Notes: generated by a model from the letters alone, not told the origin. A stretch of 64,000 bases of DNA from Ogataea parapolymorpha DL-1 (GCF_000187245.1 NC_027865.1:620001-684000); one strand, 5' to 3'; counted from the first letter of the stretch, positions 18,447-29,625 are shown. Made by a program: numbers and translations.

Positions 18447-19775
18447 TCACTGGTACTGGAAGTTGTAGCCGTCCAGCCCGTACGCGAGTTCTCTTTCGAG
18501 GTCGATGTTCTCGTCGTAGAGCATTTCCTGCGGTTTTGGGGGCAGCTCGTAGTCGGCCACCTGACCCTCAAACGGCGTCTTCAGCTGCGGCTGCTGCTGC
18601 GGCTGGTCCATCTCGTAGGCGCCCGTTGCGCCGTACTGCTCGCTTACTATTGTCTGCTCCTCGAGCGGTCTTCTCACGTACTCTCTGAACGAGCGGGTCT
18701 CCTCAATGATCATCTGCTTCATCTCGTTAATGTCGTCTGTTTCCTCGAACGAGAAGTCGAATTTGGCCGAGCAGACCGGCTCGTCGTTCGGGTCGTGCCA
18801 CACCTCCAAATACGGGTGTTGCAGCGCATCCTCCACGGTGATTCTGTCCTCAGGGTTTAGCGTCAGCATGCGGTTAAGCAGGTCGATCGCCAACGGGTTG
18901 GCGTGCGGGAAGAAGTTCTCAAACGGCACCTTGGGCATATACGGCAGCGAGCGCACGTACGCCTGTGCTCTGGACGACTTGATGCTCTGCATGGTATGCT
19001 CATTAGGGGTTCCTAGCACCTTGAGGATCTCGTTCAGCTGGTCAACGTAGTCCTTGCCCTTAAATATGGTAGACCCGCCTAGTAGTTCTGCCAAGATACA
19101 CCCCACAGACCACATGTCAATGGCCTTGGTGTAGCCCTGGAAGCTCAAAATAATTTCTGGAGCACGGTACCACCTGGTGGCCACGTACTCGGTCAGAAAG
19201 CCCTGGTTCTTCTCTGGGTCGTTCGAGTAGCCTCTCGCAAGTCCAAAGTCACAGATCTTGAGCTCGCAGTCCGCGTTGACCAGTAAATTGCCCGGCTTCA
19301 GGTCCCTGTGGAGCACGTCCGCCGAGTGGATATATTTGAGCCCACACAGGATCTGATAGACGAACGATTGGTAGTGCGAGTCGGTCAGCGGCTGGTTGGA
19401 GCGGATGATTTGGTGCATGTCGCACTCCATGAGCTCCTCGTACAGATATATCTCATTGAAGTTGCCGTTAGGATCCGGTACGATGTCCAGGTCGTACAAG
19501 CAAGTGATGTTCTTGTGGCCCCTGAAATGGCGCAAGAGCTTGATTTCTCGCAGCGCTCTTTTACACAGGATCTTCTTGCTGAAAATGTTGGTCACCTTCT
19601 TGATGGCCACATGTCCTCCCTCGTCGCCGGCCTCGATGTACTTGGCCGAGCACACTATGCCGTAGGCTCCCTGTCCCAGCCCCTTGATTAGCTGGAATCG
19701 GCGGTCGACAACGAAATTCTGCTGGAACACCCTGAAGACGTGATACTGGTCCATGGTTTTGGAAGATGCTGTCAT
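18447..19775 (-). CDS. SLT2: Cell-wall-integrity MAP kinase
   Basis: 442 residues. Kinase landmarks are complete: glycine loop GLGQGAYG 32-39, catalytic Lys in VAIKK at 59, HRDLKPGN 156-163, DFG 176-178 and a TEY activation loop at 195-197. TEY places it with ERK-like kinases, and the segments around it ([56 protein letters not shown]) match yeast Slt2/Mpk1 rather than Fus3/Kss1. The C-terminal tail is rather short, with a Gln/Pro-rich patch. Slt2 acts downstream of Pkc1-Bck1-Mkk1/2 in cell-wall stress. Divergent from HFI1 with about 300 bp between starts. Confidence 0.93.
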   Translation of the reverse strand: MTASSKTMDQYHVFRVFQQNFVVDRRFQLIKGLGQGAYGIVCSAKYIEAGDEGGHVAIKKVTNIFSKKILCKRALREIKLLRHFRGHKNITCLYDLDIVPDPNGNFNEIYLYEELMECDMHQIIRSNQPLTDSHYQSFVYQILCGLKYIHSADVLHRDLKPGNLLVNADCELKICDFGLARGYSNDPEKNQGFLTEYVATRWYRAPEIILSFQGYTKAIDMWSVGCILAELLGGSTIFKGKDYVDQLNEILKVLGTPNEHTMQSIKSSRAQAYVRSLPYMPKVPFENFFPHANPLAIDLLNRMLTLNPEDRITVEDALQHPYLEVWHDPNDEPVCSAKFDFSFEETDDINEMKQMIIEETRSFREYVRRPLEEQTIVSEQYGATGAYEMDQPQQQPQLKTPFEGQVADYELPPKPQEMLYDENIDLERELAYGLDGYNFQYQ

Positions 19776-20081
19776 TAAACTCGGATTTGGGCGCTGTTTT
19801 TATACTCAAACAAGGTCCCAATTTAGATACTAAAAATATCTCCTCGATTTCTTACCAGTTAGTGACACGCGCTTTATCTTGGCATACCACGAAAAGTTGA
19901 AGAAAAATAGGTTAACAGAGACACTTCAGGGGAGACACTCTGCGCCGTTCGAACCTTGCAGACTCGTTTCTCTGCGCACGCAATCCGAACCAACTCATCA
20001 AAAAGAGCATTTTTCTCGCACCAGCCGATTTTTAGCCCCATAAATTCGCCCTTTTTCCGCTAGTCTCTGTGCAACTCCAGT
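19776..20081. promoter_or_regulatory. Divergent promoter region between SLT2 and HFI1
   Basis: 306 bp. A TATAAAAA on the SLT2 strand lies just upstream of its start (near 19797-19805). The rest is mixed-composition sequence with a few AAAA/TTTT tracts. A GTTCGAAC near 19948 is not a tRNA B box because its flanks do not pair. Nothing else stands out. Confidence 0.45.
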
Positions 20082-21416
20082 ATGGCCGTCACAGCCATGT
20101 CTCCGCCCCCACAGGCCGCCGCTGCGTCCACGCCATCGTCCGCGGCCTCGGCAGCACACATTGCCAATGGTTCGCTGCTGCCCAGAACGAAAAATGGCTC
20201 CTCCAGACGGATCGAGATCGACCACCTCGTCGTCGAGTTCCAGAAGAAACTAGGCAAGAATTGGGACACCTACCAGGTTGCGGTGTCGATGTTTCTTGTC
20301 GGCAAGCTCTCGCGTCGCGAGCTGATGGAGGAGCTCGACAAAATCCTGGACAAATCAACCTACAGACTGCACAATCAGCTCCTGCTAACGAACCTGGCCA
20401 ACTCGCTAAGAGACGAGCCGCTCGACGGAACACTCTCGACGGGTTTTGGCAATCAGCAGCTCTCGAAAAAACGAAAAGCAGGCACCAAGTCGTCGCAGTA
20501 CGAGCTGCTGAAAAAAGATATTTTATCGCTGCCGATCAGAGAGCGACGCCGGCTCAAGGGCATCAAGCGCGAGGCAGGCAAGCGCGGCATGATAAACTCC
20601 ACCATTGCGCTCACCAGACAGGCAATTGTGCCCCGCGTGCCCATTGTCACCAACAACGAGTCAGCCGTCGCGGGCAACACCAGCCAGTGGGCCCAGGACG
20701 TTCTGGACGGCATCCAGACACCGCTGTGCTCCGAAACGTACGAGTTGCCAGATAAGACACATTTGCGCTCACGTGTCCTGGGAATTGCGCGCGAGCATGG
20801 CCTGGTGGGGCCTGTGGGTGACAGCGTGCCGGACGTGCTGTCGATCGGCCTGGAATACCATCTGAAGCGTCTGATCGAGCGTGCGCTGGACATGGTACGC
20901 ATCCGGCAGAAAAAAACGCAGCACGACTCCCGAGGCCCCGTCACGATGACTATCGAGGACCTGTACGATACTCTGGAGACGGCGCCGCATCTGGTGGAGC
21001 CCAACGGCCCGCTGTTTGCTCTCAGCAACAATCAGCTGAAAAATGAGGACGATGTGGCGCTGCTAGAGCAGCAGCGCCAGTATCTGCAACGGGGACCGGG
21101 ACAGAAGCTGTCCAAAATCTCGTTCGTTCTGAAGCCTAGGAAAACAGAGCCGCAGCCGCCGCCTGCGTCATCGTCGTCAACCATCACTGCGCCGGCGTCG
21201 ATGCTGGCCGTGTCGCCGCTGCGCCCTGGTGAACAGGCTTCGAACGGAGCAGAAAAGCAGAATAAAACAGACTTGCCAGACCCGCAGAACGGTAAGCAAA
21301 ACCCGCCATCTTCCGCCGCAGCACTCACACAGCCAAATTTGCAGCTCAGCGACCCGAACATCGGCCGTCCCGACGAGCTCAATTGGCTGATCAATGATCT
21401 CCTGTGCAACAACTAA
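20082..21416 (+). CDS. HFI1: SAGA complex subunit Hfi1/Ada1
   Basis: 444 residues. After a low-complexity Ala/Ser/Pro leader, residues from about 44 (RRIEIDHLVVEFQKKLGKNWDTYQ) begin the conserved Ada1/Hfi1 domain. It continues through LGKLSRREL-like helices, NLANSLRDEP and the IRERRRLKGI basic segment. A second block (THLRSRVLGIAREHGLVGPVGDSVPDVLSIGLEYHLKRLIERALDMV) corresponds to the histone-fold-like region that pairs with Taf12 in SAGA. The C-terminus is Pro/Ser-rich and ends in ELNWLINDLLCNN. Hfi1 is a structural core subunit of the SAGA histone acetyltransferase and coactivator. Length is close to the 488 residues of S. cerevisiae. Confidence 0.88.
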   Translation: MAVTAMSPPPQAAAASTPSSAASAAHIANGSLLPRTKNGSSRRIEIDHLVVEFQKKLGKNWDTYQVAVSMFLVGKLSRRELMEELDKILDKSTYRLHNQLLLTNLANSLRDEPLDGTLSTGFGNQQLSKKRKAGTKSSQYELLKKDILSLPIRERRRLKGIKREAGKRGMINSTIALTRQAIVPRVPIVTNNESAVAGNTSQWAQDVLDGIQTPLCSETYELPDKTHLRSRVLGIAREHGLVGPVGDSVPDVLSIGLEYHLKRLIERALDMVRIRQKKTQHDSRGPVTMTIEDLYDTLETAPHLVEPNGPLFALSNNQLKNEDDVALLEQQRQYLQRGPGQKLSKISFVLKPRKTEPQPPPASSSSTITAPASMLAVSPLRPGEQASNGAEKQNKTDLPDPQNGKQNPPSSAAALTQPNLQLSDPNIGRPDELNWLINDLLCNN

Positions 21417-21537
21417 TGTATGCTACCACCCTCTAATTTTTTCTGCCAAATCGACTTTGCGTGTCAGTAACCCATAGCACCTCAAACTTTTTCGACTCCT
21501 GGATTTTGCCACTCTCGTAAACACACTTGTTTTCTTC

Positions 21538-24309
21538 ATGGCACCTGCAAAAGAACAAGAAACCAGAAGAGCGTCCATTGAGCAGGGCAAGGAGCCCGCC
21601 AAGGACGAGCAAAAGGGCAAGGCCGACAGCAAGAAGGCCGAGGAGGAGCTGAGCGAGGAGGATCTCCAGTTCAAGTCCGAGCTGGAGATGCTTGTCGAGC
21701 GTCTTTCCGAGCCAAACAAGGACCTGTACGCCCCTGCGCTGGACAATCTGAAAAGATTTATTAGAGATTCTACGTCCTCGATGACGGCAGTGCCTAAACC
21801 GCTCAAATTTCTCAGACCTCATTATCCGACATTGACCGCGATCCACAGCAATTGGACCGACCTAAAGCTGAAGTCGCAACTCGCAGACATTCTCTCTGTG
21901 TTGGGAATGACTTACAGCGAAAAGGATGGCGAAAATTTCAAGAGGGAGTGCTTAAAGTACAGACTGCTCAGCAACATCGACTCGACCATCTCTGAATGGG
22001 GACACGAGTATCTCAGACACCTTTCTTTGGAAATCGGCGAGGAGTACCAGGAGAATTTGGAGAACGGAGTCAACAGAGAAGACACCCACACCGAACAATT
22101 GATCAAGCTGAGCTTGGAAATTGTGCCTTATTTCCTCAAACACAACGCAGAGGCCGAAGCTGTGGATCTCCTGCTCGAAATCGAAGAAATAGAAAAGCTT
22201 TCGCAATTCGTCGATAAGAACACATACAACAGAGTTTGTTTGTATATGGTGTCGTGTGTGCCGTTGCTCGCTCCTCCAGATGACCTCGCCTTCCTCAACA
22301 CCGCCTTCAGCATCTATTTGGCTAATGATAAACTACCACAGGCATTGAGTCTGGCTATCAGGCTGGGTGATGAGTCCTTGATTAAGTCTGTTTTTGAGGC
22401 CACCAGCGACGAACTGGTGCAGAAACAGTTGGGGTTCATGCTTGCCAGACAGAATTCTTGTTTCAAGGTCGACAACGAGGCCGTGCAGGAGTGCATATCC
22501 AACGTCAAGCTGAGCGAGTACTTTAAATACCTTGTCAGTGAGCTGAATCTGCTGAAACCAAAAGTTCCAGACGATATCTACAAGACTCACCTGGAGAACT
22601 CGCTGTTTGGCCATTCGTCTAGATTAGAGAGCGCAAAGCAGAACTTGGCTGCTGCGTTTGTGAACGCATTTGTTAACGCCGGTTACGGATCAGAGAAGCT
22701 CATCAGCGACGAGAAATGGATTTACAGAACTAAAGGCGAAGGAATGCTTTTGACCACTGCCTCTTTGGGGTTGATCAATTTATGGGATGCAAATGAGGGT
22801 CTTCAAACTCTTGATAAATACTTGTACTCTGAACAGAGCGAGGTGAGAGCAGGTGCATTGCTGGGAATGGGTATTTCGACCACCAGCGTCCACGATGAGG
22901 TGGATCCAACACTATTGCTGCTGCAGGATTACATCAGCAGCGATTCGAACATTGATTCCAAGATGATCATTTCTGCCATCACGGGAATTGGCATCGCTTT
23001 TGCAGGCAGCGAGAACGATGAGGTGATGAATTTGCTGTTACCTCTTGTGTCAGAGCCATCCGTTTCTGTTGAGATTCAAGCGCTCTCTGCTCTTGCATTA
23101 GGTCACGTTTTCGTTGGAACTTGCAACGGTGACATCACATCAACCATTTTGCAAACCCTGCTGGAGAAGGAGACTTCCGATTTGACTTCTAAGTGGATTC
23201 GTTTCATGTCTCTTGGTCTTGGATTACTTTACATGGGAAAATACGACCAGGTGGATGATGTTCTTGAGACTATCGATGCCATTGACCATCCAATTTCCAA
23301 GACTCTCAAGGTTCTGGTGAACATTTGTTCTTATGCCGGAACCGGTAATGTTTTGCAGATTCAATCTTTGCTGCAAATGTGCACAGTGAAACCGAAGGAG
23401 GAGAAGGAGGAAGACGAGGAAGAGGAAGAGAAGGATAAGAAAGAAGGCGAAGACAGTAATAAAGAGAAGAAAGAGAACAGCGAAGAAGAAAGCCCAGAAA
23501 CTCAAGAGGATGAGTCCTACCAAGGCTATGCAGTTTTGGGACTTGCTCTGATTTCTATGGGAGAGGAAATTGGTCAGGAGATGTCGTTGCGTCATTTCGG
23601 ACACTTAATGCACTATGGTACTCCGCTTATCAAGAGAGCTGTTCCTTTGGCCATGGGACTTGTGTCGTCTTCGAATGCGCAAATGAAAGTGTTTGACACG
23701 CTTTCAAGATACTCGCATGACCAGGATCTGGATGTGGCCTACAATGCCATTTTCGGTATGGGTTTGGTTGGTGCAGGAACCAACAATGCTAGATTAGCCC
23801 AGCTGTTGAGACAGTTGGCTTCTTACTACGTGAACGATCAGAACGCTTTGTTCATGACGCGTATTTCGCAAGGTTTGGTGCATCTGGGCAAAGGAACATT
23901 CACGTTGTCTCCTTTCAACACAGACAGACAAATTTTATCCAAAGTCTCTCTTGCTTCGCTTTTGACCGTTACCATTGCCCTTTTGGATCCAACCTCCTTC
24001 ATTCTGGACCAGCATTCAAGTCTTTTGTACTACTTGACGCCAGCCATCAAGCCACGCATGCTTGTGACTGTTGACGAAGAGCTCAAGCCTTTGAAAGTGA
24101 ACGTTAGAGTTGGTCAGGCAGTGGATGTTGTCGGACAGGCCGGAAAGCCAAAGACCATAACTGGATGGGTGACACACTCGACTCCTGTTCTTCTTGGATT
24201 TGGAGAAAGGGCTGAGCTGGAAAACGACGAATATATTCCCCTCACGAATTTCCTTGAAGGAGTTGTGATATTGAAGAAGAACCCTGACTACATGGAGGTG
24301 GAAAACTAA
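21538..24309 (+). CDS. RPN1: 26S proteasome regulatory particle base subunit Rpn1
   Basis: 923 residues. The charged N-terminus ([29 protein letters not shown]) leads into helical-repeat domain sequence, then the proteasome/cyclosome (PC) repeats with alternating small residues ([81 protein letters not shown]). An acidic insertion of about 45 residues lies between repeats ([20 protein letters not shown]). The C-terminus ([36 protein letters not shown]) matches Rpn1. It is a scaffold that docks ubiquitin shuttle factors and Ubp6. Slightly shorter than the S. cerevisiae protein (993). Confidence 0.95.
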   Translation: MAPAKEQETRRASIEQGKEPAKDEQKGKADSKKAEEELSEEDLQFKSELEMLVERLSEPNKDLYAPALDNLKRFIRDSTSSMTAVPKPLKFLRPHYPTLTAIHSNWTDLKLKSQLADILSVLGMTYSEKDGENFKRECLKYRLLSNIDSTISEWGHEYLRHLSLEIGEEYQENLENGVNREDTHTEQLIKLSLEIVPYFLKHNAEAEAVDLLLEIEEIEKLSQFVDKNTYNRVCLYMVSCVPLLAPPDDLAFLNTAFSIYLANDKLPQALSLAIRLGDESLIKSVFEATSDELVQKQLGFMLARQNSCFKVDNEAVQECISNVKLSEYFKYLVSELNLLKPKVPDDIYKTHLENSLFGHSSRLESAKQNLAAAFVNAFVNAGYGSEKLISDEKWIYRTKGEGMLLTTASLGLINLWDANEGLQTLDKYLYSEQSEVRAGALLGMGISTTSVHDEVDPTLLLLQDYISSDSNIDSKMIISAITGIGIAFAGSENDEVMNLLLPLVSEPSVSVEIQALSALALGHVFVGTCNGDITSTILQTLLEKETSDLTSKWIRFMSLGLGLLYMGKYDQVDDVLETIDAIDHPISKTLKVLVNICSYAGTGNVLQIQSLLQMCTVKPKEEKEEDEEEEEKDKKEGEDSNKEKKENSEEESPETQEDESYQGYAVLGLALISMGEEIGQEMSLRHFGHLMHYGTPLIKRAVPLAMGLVSSSNAQMKVFDTLSRYSHDQDLDVAYNAIFGMGLVGAGTNNARLAQLLRQLASYYVNDQNALFMTRISQGLVHLGKGTFTLSPFNTDRQILSKVSLASLLTVTIALLDPTSFILDQHSSLLYYLTPAIKPRMLVTVDEELKPLKVNVRVGQAVDVVGQAGKPKTITGWVTHSTPVLLGFGERAELENDEYIPLTNFLEGVVILKKNPDYMEVEN

Positions 24310-24672
24310 ACTAATGGCTATAGTGAAAAAAAAAATTAAAAAAAACTAATGAATGTAGAAATGCTGCTGGTTAAAGCGACAACCAACAGCTGATAAAGTA
24401 CAACTGTGTCGAAGTGAAGAGCGAAAAAGTAAAGCACAAACGGTCATGAAAGTCGTAGCACACCACATAAAGCTATAAAGCTTTCTGGCTGATAAATAAG
24501 CGAAAAGATAATCCTAGAACTTAAGTCGTGAGCGTTGTATCTTTTCATGCTATGTCACAATTCGCTTGGTACCGCTTGGATACTTTCTCGGTGATCTATA
24601 ATGGTTTTTTGATATTTTCTTACTTTTTTTTGGTTTTTTTCGTTTTTTGTTTTTTGATAGTTCCAGCTTCCA
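24310..24672. other. Intergenic region between convergent RPN1 and DHH1
   Basis: 363 bp of 3' flanks. It includes an A-run just after RPN1, a 10-bp hairpin (24363-24372 with 24381-24390), an AAAGCT/AGCTTT palindrome near 24468-24483 and a long T-rich tract (about 24605-24660) that is the A-rich 3' region of DHH1. No coding frame is convincing. Confidence 0.5.
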
Positions 24673-26028
24673 CTAATACTCGACCTGTTTTTGAGTCTGT
24701 GGTTGAGTTGGTTGACCGTTGTATCTGTTGTGGTTGCGCTCGTTTCCGTTGGGAAGTTGATCCAGTTTGAAAGGTCTTGGAATACTTTCTGGCTGACCAA
24801 CAACGTAGAGAGACTTGTCGATCTCAGCAGGAATAGGCTTGATCTCGGTTCCGAGTTCTTGTTCAATTTTGTACAAGTTGAATCTATCGTTCCAGTTGAT
24901 GAGGTTGATGGCGATACCGAAATGGCCAAATCTACCAGATCTTCCAATTCTGTGCAAATAAGTTTCAGCAGTCTTTGGGAAGTCGAAATTCACCACCACG
25001 TTGACTGCCTGGATATCGATACCTCTGGTAAGCAAGTCAGAACAAACCAAGTTTCTGACTTTCCCTTGTCTGAACTCGTGGAAGACCTTGTTTCTTGCAG
25101 CCTGAGGCATCTTGGCGTGGGAGTAGTAGCAAGAGTAGTCAAGTTCTGTGATTTTCTTGGAGAGCAGCTCCACTCTGTTGGTGGAGTTGCAGAAAATGAT
25201 CGATTGGTTGATTTGTAGTTTGGAAAAGAGAGTGTTCAGACAGTGCAGTTTCTGCTTTTCCTCCACAAAGGCATAATACTGGGTGATACCCTTCAAGGTA
25301 AGTTCGTCCATCAAATTAATTTCGTAAGGCTTGTAGAGGTGCTGGTCCATAAATGATTTGACGGCTAGAGGGAATGTGGCACTGAAGAGCAGCGACTGGT
25401 AGCCATTGCCCTTTCCGGACGACGACTGAGGGAAGAACTTGAGGATCTGCTCGATAATGTTTTTAAACTCGCGCGATAACATCTTGTCGGCTTCGTCCAT
25501 AACAAACATGCGACATTCGTCAAATTCGGCCAATTTTCTAGATGCTAGGTCCAGCACTCTTCCTGGAGTACCCACCAGAACGTGCACTGGCTCGTGCAAT
25601 CTCATAATATCATCTCTGAGCGAGGTTCCTCCAGTAGTGACCATGACCTGGATACCCAGATGGGCTCCCAAAGTCTTGACGACCTGAGACGTTTGAAGAG
25701 CCAATTCTCTAGTAGGAACGAGAATTAGCGCCTGTATTTTGTTCACTTTCGGTTTCAGCTTCTCCAGAGTTGGAATCACAAAGGCTGCCGTTTTACCTGT
25801 TCCGTTTTTCGCTCTAGCGAGAATGTCTCTGCCCATTAATGCCACCGGGATGGCTTCTTCTTGGATGGGCGACGGTTTTTCGAAGCCTGCCTCGAAAATG
25901 CCCATGAGAAGTTCTCGTTTGAGATGGAACGACTCGAACGTGTTGCCCTTGGTGGCGAGCACGTCGTCTGTCTGCGGCCGGCCGTCCTTTTTCGGGAGAT
26001 TGAGGTTTGCTTTCCAGTCTTCGGACAT
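24673..26028 (-). CDS. DHH1: DEAD-box RNA helicase Dhh1 (DDX6 family)
   Basis: 451 residues. Q motif with F31 and Q56, Walker A AKNGTGKT at 73-80, PTRELA 105-110, TPGR 154-157, DEAD 178-181, SAT near 217, and [10 protein letters not shown] in the second RecA domain. The N-terminus ([31 protein letters not shown]) is characteristic of Dhh1/DDX6. The Gln/Pro-rich tail seen in S. cerevisiae (506 residues) is shorter here. Dhh1 represses translation and promotes mRNA decapping in P-bodies. Divergent from YKT6 with about 270 bp between starts. Confidence 0.95.
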   Translation of the reverse strand: MSEDWKANLNLPKKDGRPQTDDVLATKGNTFESFHLKRELLMGIFEAGFEKPSPIQEEAIPVALMGRDILARAKNGTGKTAAFVIPTLEKLKPKVNKIQALILVPTRELALQTSQVVKTLGAHLGIQVMVTTGGTSLRDDIMRLHEPVHVLVGTPGRVLDLASRKLAEFDECRMFVMDEADKMLSREFKNIIEQILKFFPQSSSGKGNGYQSLLFSATFPLAVKSFMDQHLYKPYEINLMDELTLKGITQYYAFVEEKQKLHCLNTLFSKLQINQSIIFCNSTNRVELLSKKITELDYSCYYSHAKMPQAARNKVFHEFRQGKVRNLVCSDLLTRGIDIQAVNVVVNFDFPKTAETYLHRIGRSGRFGHFGIAINLINWNDRFNLYKIEQELGTEIKPIPAEIDKSLYVVGQPESIPRPFKLDQLPNGNERNHNRYNGQPTQPQTQKQVEY

Positions 26029-26299
26029 TGAGTGTAATTTTGAGGTGGGAAAAAACTTTATGTGCTTGGCCGGGTAAGTTTTGGTTGAAGGGGCACAGGA
26101 GCGGACACGAGCTGGCGATTGGCGGGAACGAGACCTTTGCCGTCAAACACAGACCACATACACATGCTGGAGCTCTCTTGCTCATCTTGCGGGCGGCGCG
26201 GTCGTATCGCCTGCTGAATCCGCCACACCATTTTGTCACGCTTGCTCAGCGTGCGCTATCTTTTTTTTACACCCCCCACCAAAGCAATCCATCTCCCCT

Positions 26300-26908
26300 A
26301 TGCATCTCTTCTATCTAGGAGTCGTCAGACCAGGCAAAAACGGCGCCAAAACGCTGGAACTTGCCGAGGCTAAGGACCTATCCTCGTTCTCGTTCTTCCA
26401 GCGCTCTTCGGTGGGCCAGTTCATGACTTTCTTTGCTGAAACGATCGCCGAAAGAACAACACCTGGCCAGAGACAGTCTGTGGAAGAAGGCAACTACATC
26501 GGCCATGTTTACACCAGGGCAGAGGGTATTTCGGGCGTCATAATATCAGACAAAGACTATCCCATCAGACCAGCATACACTCTCCTGAACAAGATCCTCG
26601 ACGAGTATATTTCCATCCATCCTCCAAACCAATGGGCCACTGTTGCAGAAAAAACGCCAGACCTCGCTTTCGACAGTCTGGAGCCTTACCTGACAAAATA
26701 CCAGAACCCGACCGAGGCTGATGCCATCATGAAGGTGCAGCAGGAGCTGGACGAGACCAAGATTGTGCTCCAGAAGAGCATCGAGTCGGTGCTCCAAAGA
26801 GGCGAACAGCTGGACTCGCTCGTGGACAAGTCGGAGGCACTCACGGCAAGCTCGCGCACGTTCTACAAACAGGCCAAGAAGACCAACAGCTGCTGCGTGA
26901 TTGTCTGA
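26300..26908 (+). CDS. YKT6: R-SNARE Ykt6, prenylated
   Basis: 202 residues from the ATG at 26300, which begins MHLFYLGVV like the known Ykt6 start. The frame is open about 220 bp upstream, but that part has no family similarity and overlaps the promoter. A longin domain (residues 1 to about 135, [18 protein letters not shown]) is followed by an R-SNARE motif ([39 protein letters not shown]) with the central Arg. The C-terminus CCVIV has adjacent cysteines: C199 is the CAAX farnesylation site and C198 the palmitoylation site. Ykt6 acts in ER-Golgi, Golgi and vacuole fusion. Confidence 0.95.
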   Translation: MHLFYLGVVRPGKNGAKTLELAEAKDLSSFSFFQRSSVGQFMTFFAETIAERTTPGQRQSVEEGNYIGHVYTRAEGISGVIISDKDYPIRPAYTLLNKILDEYISIHPPNQWATVAEKTPDLAFDSLEPYLTKYQNPTEADAIMKVQQELDETKIVLQKSIESVLQRGEQLDSLVDKSEALTASSRTFYKQAKKTNSCCVIV

Positions 26909-26938
26909 AGCAGCTTACCCCTTAATCATCGCTGTTGT

Positions 26939-26957
26939 GAGCAGCGCTGCGCTGCTC
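26939..26957. repeat. Perfect 8-bp hairpin in the YKT6-MIA40 gap
   Basis: GAGCAGCG at 26939-26946, a three-base loop, and CGCTGCTC at 26950-26957. A second short GC hairpin (GCGC-TTTT-GCGC) follows at 26966-26977. They lie 30-70 bp after the YKT6 stop and 60-100 bp before the MIA40 start, so they would be in the YKT6 3' UTR. Function not known. Confidence 0.6.
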
Positions 26958-27035
26958 GTCATGCCGCGCTTTTGCGCTCGCTCATAACCATCGTTTAACT
27001 AATTGAACTAAAGAAAAATTTACTTAGTAATCAGC

Positions 27036-27776
27036 ATGTATTCCTTGTTGTCCCGCACTGCGCTTAGAAGCTCGCGGAATCTCGCGAGACACTCGTCGAC
27101 CTTTTCGAGACGGCAGTTTTCTGCTGCCGCCCCGGGCGGCGCCGTTGTCGCGCTCGGTTTGGCCGGATTTATCACCTACACTTTTGCCTCTCCGATTTCG
27201 ATGGAGTCGCCTATCGACAAGGAAAAGCTGGTCGAGAAGGCTGAGAAGCCTGTCGAGACGACTGAGCATGATGACGAGAAGGGAGCCTACGACCCGGAAA
27301 CGGGAGAGATCAACTGGGATTGCCCTTGTCTTGGAGGTATGGCTCACGGGCCTTGTGGAGAGGAGTTCAAGGCCGCTTTCTCGTGCTTTGTCTACTCCAA
27401 GGAGGAGCCTAAGGGAATCGATTGCATTGAAAAATTCAAGGGAATGCAGGAGTGTTTCAAGAAATATCCGGAAGTTTATGCTGAGGAACTGAGAGAGGAT
27501 GACGAATACGGCCAAGTTCCAGAGGCCCAGGATACCGCGCAAAAAGCGGAGGTTGCCGTCACGGAGGCTGTCGAAGCTGTTTCTGAGACTGTTTCCGACG
27601 TGGCGACGAAGGTTGTCGAGAAAACAGAGGAGTCTGTGGGCCAAATTGCTGAAAAGACCGACGTTTTGGTCCAGTCACCGCAGGCAGCCGATCTCTCGCA
27701 CAAGGTCGCCGACGCCGTCGAGAGCGCTACTGAGGTGCCTGCCATGGTGATTGAGGAGACTTTGGAGGGTAAATAG
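27036..27776 (+). CDS. MIA40: Mitochondrial intermembrane-space import receptor Mia40
   Basis: 246 residues. The N-terminus is a basic Arg/Ser presequence followed by one membrane anchor (about 35-51). The redox core is intact: CPC at 96-98, C107-x9-C117 and C130-x9-C140. Mia40 oxidises cysteine-motif proteins as they enter the intermembrane space and is reoxidised by Erv1. After the core, about 100 residues form a repetitive Ala/Val/Glu/Lys/Thr tail ([20 protein letters not shown] and similar) that reads as a long amphipathic helix and is not part of the classic core. Its 3' end lies 10 bp from the converging SPP382 gene. Confidence 0.93.
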   Translation: MYSLLSRTALRSSRNLARHSSTFSRRQFSAAAPGGAVVALGLAGFITYTFASPISMESPIDKEKLVEKAEKPVETTEHDDEKGAYDPETGEINWDCPCLGGMAHGPCGEEFKAAFSCFVYSKEEPKGIDCIEKFKGMQECFKKYPEVYAEELREDDEYGQVPEAQDTAQKAEVAVTEAVEAVSETVSDVATKVVEKTEESVGQIAEKTDVLVQSPQAADLSHKVADAVESATEVPAMVIEETLEGK

Positions 27777-27786
27777 ACTGTAAATA

Positions 27787-29625
27787 TTAATGTACATAAT
27801 GTTCCAATTCGTTAAACGCGACGGGCTCGAAGTCTGCACCAGTTTTCGCCCATACGACGTCGTCGTCCAGATATATCAGAAGACCGCTCTTCATGTTTCT
27901 GGTGACGCGATACATAGCCTTTCCTGCCATCAAAGTGGACTCAGGCAGGACGAAAAGGTCGTGCTCCTGACAGTAGTCGTCCAGCAGCTGTTTGAGAGTA
28001 ATGGTAATTTTTCTTTGCGGCTTGAAACTGAGGTTTTCCGTGGCCTCCACCAGCTTGGATAGCGAAGGTTCCCGCTGCGAAACAAAACGGTGTTTTGGCG
28101 GGGGAATCATCTGGAGCTGTTGTAGGGAAGTTTTATATAGGAAGTTGAGGTGGTCGAGTGCCAAAACGAGATATTTTTGGAGTCGCGGAAAATGGTAGCA
28201 TGAAAATAGCCGTGCGTACAGTCGAACCAGAGAGTTGAAAAGGAAGTGGTACTGGTCTCTGGCATCTGGAAGGGAGTAAAATTTGTCGGTCCACGACAGA
28301 ACAACCTCGTTTTCAAGCAGATAGTCGATCTTGTCGTACCGAACTCTGTTCGCACGTAGAAGAGCGACAAACTGCACAACGTCAGCGTTCTGGAGCTTGC
28401 TTTTTCTCAGCTCCTGGACGCATCTTTTGATCACAGAGGACTCCATCTTTTGTCTGGTCTGGTCATCTCCGTACAGATCAAGCCACAGACTCAGATGAAC
28501 TCTCTTTGCCGGAAGCTGCTGCTCCTCTATGTTCCATCCGAGGAGTATCCAGTCCGCGTATTTCTGGAAAATGTTTGCCACCACCTGGTCGACAAGCCGC
28601 TCATCCATCACGTTCAGCCAGTCTGTCAGCCACGTCTCGGGCCCAGGCTCTTCTATTTTCCAGTGGCTAATTTCGTCCTTAAATTTCGGCAGCAGCACGG
28701 TTTCGTACATTCGCGCAACAGCCGCTTCAGACACGAGTTCCTGAAAATCCTCAATCAATGCGATCCCCAGATTTGGCTGCCAAACAGACCATTTTGTAGC
28801 ATAGAACTCGCCGGCCTTCTTCTCCCATAATTGACTGACTAGAGCCTGGTAGGCATTGTCGTGATCAGATTCAAATAGAGAAAATTCGCTCTTATACTCC
28901 AGCAACCGATCTGGAACATTCGAATCAAGATTGGTAGGATCCCACGAGTCCATTAGCTCGCGAACTAGAGGCTCTAGCTTGGCCATCAACATCTTGGCCG
29001 CCATCTCCCTGTCCTCGTCATCCTCGATCATTCCATGATTTCCGTCCAAAACTCGCTGCAGCGCCAAACGGCGCTCTCTTGATACCGCCTCTATCTTCCG
29101 CTGTTGCTCCAGCTCGTGCTGAGCAAAATCGATCTTGGCCTGGACGTCTTTGAGCTGTTCGAGCATGCCCGCCAAAGCTGTTCGTATTTCAACCGTTTCA
29201 AAGCCGTTGTCACACATCTCTTTGATTTTTACAGGCACGGTAGTACCAAGTTGCTCAAACTGCTCGATCAGCGAGTACAGAGACGGCAGAGTGCTTTCAA
29301 ATGCCACCTCGGAGATTGGCTCATCGTCAGACGAGACTTCTTCCGGCGATTTTTCATCGAAACCGCCAATTCCCAGTCCTCGCGGACGCATCTTGGTCTC
29401 TATGGGGGCCACAATTCCCTGTTCGGCCTTTCCCAGCCCTTTTCCCTCGACGTAACCCATCTGACGCAGCAACGAGGCACCGATACCATACTGTCTGTCC
29501 ACGTCTGTTAGCGGCTGTTCGTCTGCAATGTCCTTTGGCCTTCCCAGGCCAGGACGTTCATCCTCGCTGCTGTCATCATCCTCGGAAGCCCGCCGTCGTC
29601 GCTGAAATTGCAAAGGATTAAACAT
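27787..29625 (-). CDS. SPP382: Spliceosome disassembly factor Spp382/Ntr1 (TFIP11 family)
   Basis: 612 residues. A G-patch lies at about 46-91 (YGIGASLLRQMGYVEGKGLGKAEQG, then RPRGLGIGGF), after an acidic Ser/Asp/Glu leader. The rest is the helical GCFC-type domain of the TFIP11/Ntr1 family (WDPTNLDSNVPDRLLEYKSEF, WSVWQPNLGIALIEDFQELV, GWNIEEQQ). In S. cerevisiae the G-patch activates the helicase Prp43 to take apart intron-lariat spliceosomes. A spliceosomal disassembly factor fits with the active splicing implied by the intron in the Pmp1-like gene. Length is normal for the family. Confidence 0.88.
   Translation of the reverse strand: MFNPLQFQRRRRASEDDDSSEDERPGLGRPKDIADEQPLTDVDRQYGIGASLLRQMGYVEGKGLGKAEQGIVAPIETKMRPRGLGIGGFDEKSPEEVSSDDEPISEVAFESTLPSLYSLIEQFEQLGTTVPVKIKEMCDNGFETVEIRTALAGMLEQLKDVQAKIDFAQHELEQQRKIEAVSRERRLALQRVLDGNHGMIEDDEDREMAAKMLMAKLEPLVRELMDSWDPTNLDSNVPDRLLEYKSEFSLFESDHDNAYQALVSQLWEKKAGEFYATKWSVWQPNLGIALIEDFQELVSEAAVARMYETVLLPKFKDEISHWKIEEPGPETWLTDWLNVMDERLVDQVVANIFQKYADWILLGWNIEEQQLPAKRVHLSLWLDLYGDDQTRQKMESSVIKRCVQELRKSKLQNADVVQFVALLRANRVRYDKIDYLLENEVVLSWTDKFYSLPDARDQYHFLFNSLVRLYARLFSCYHFPRLQKYLVLALDHLNFLYKTSLQQLQMIPPPKHRFVSQREPSLSKLVEATENLSFKPQRKITITLKQLLDDYCQEHDLFVLPESTLMAGKAMYRVTRNMKSGLLIYLDDDVVWAKTGADFEPVAFNELEHYVH

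Noticed and set aside
19940..19960. GTTCGAAC resembling a tRNA B box
   Set aside because: The flanking arms do not pair as a T stem and no A box lies at the right distance.
26081..26299. 73-codon N-terminal extension of Ykt6
   Set aside because: Known Ykt6 begins at the longin domain (MHLFYLG equivalent); the extension lies in the DHH1/YKT6 promoter and looks non-coding.
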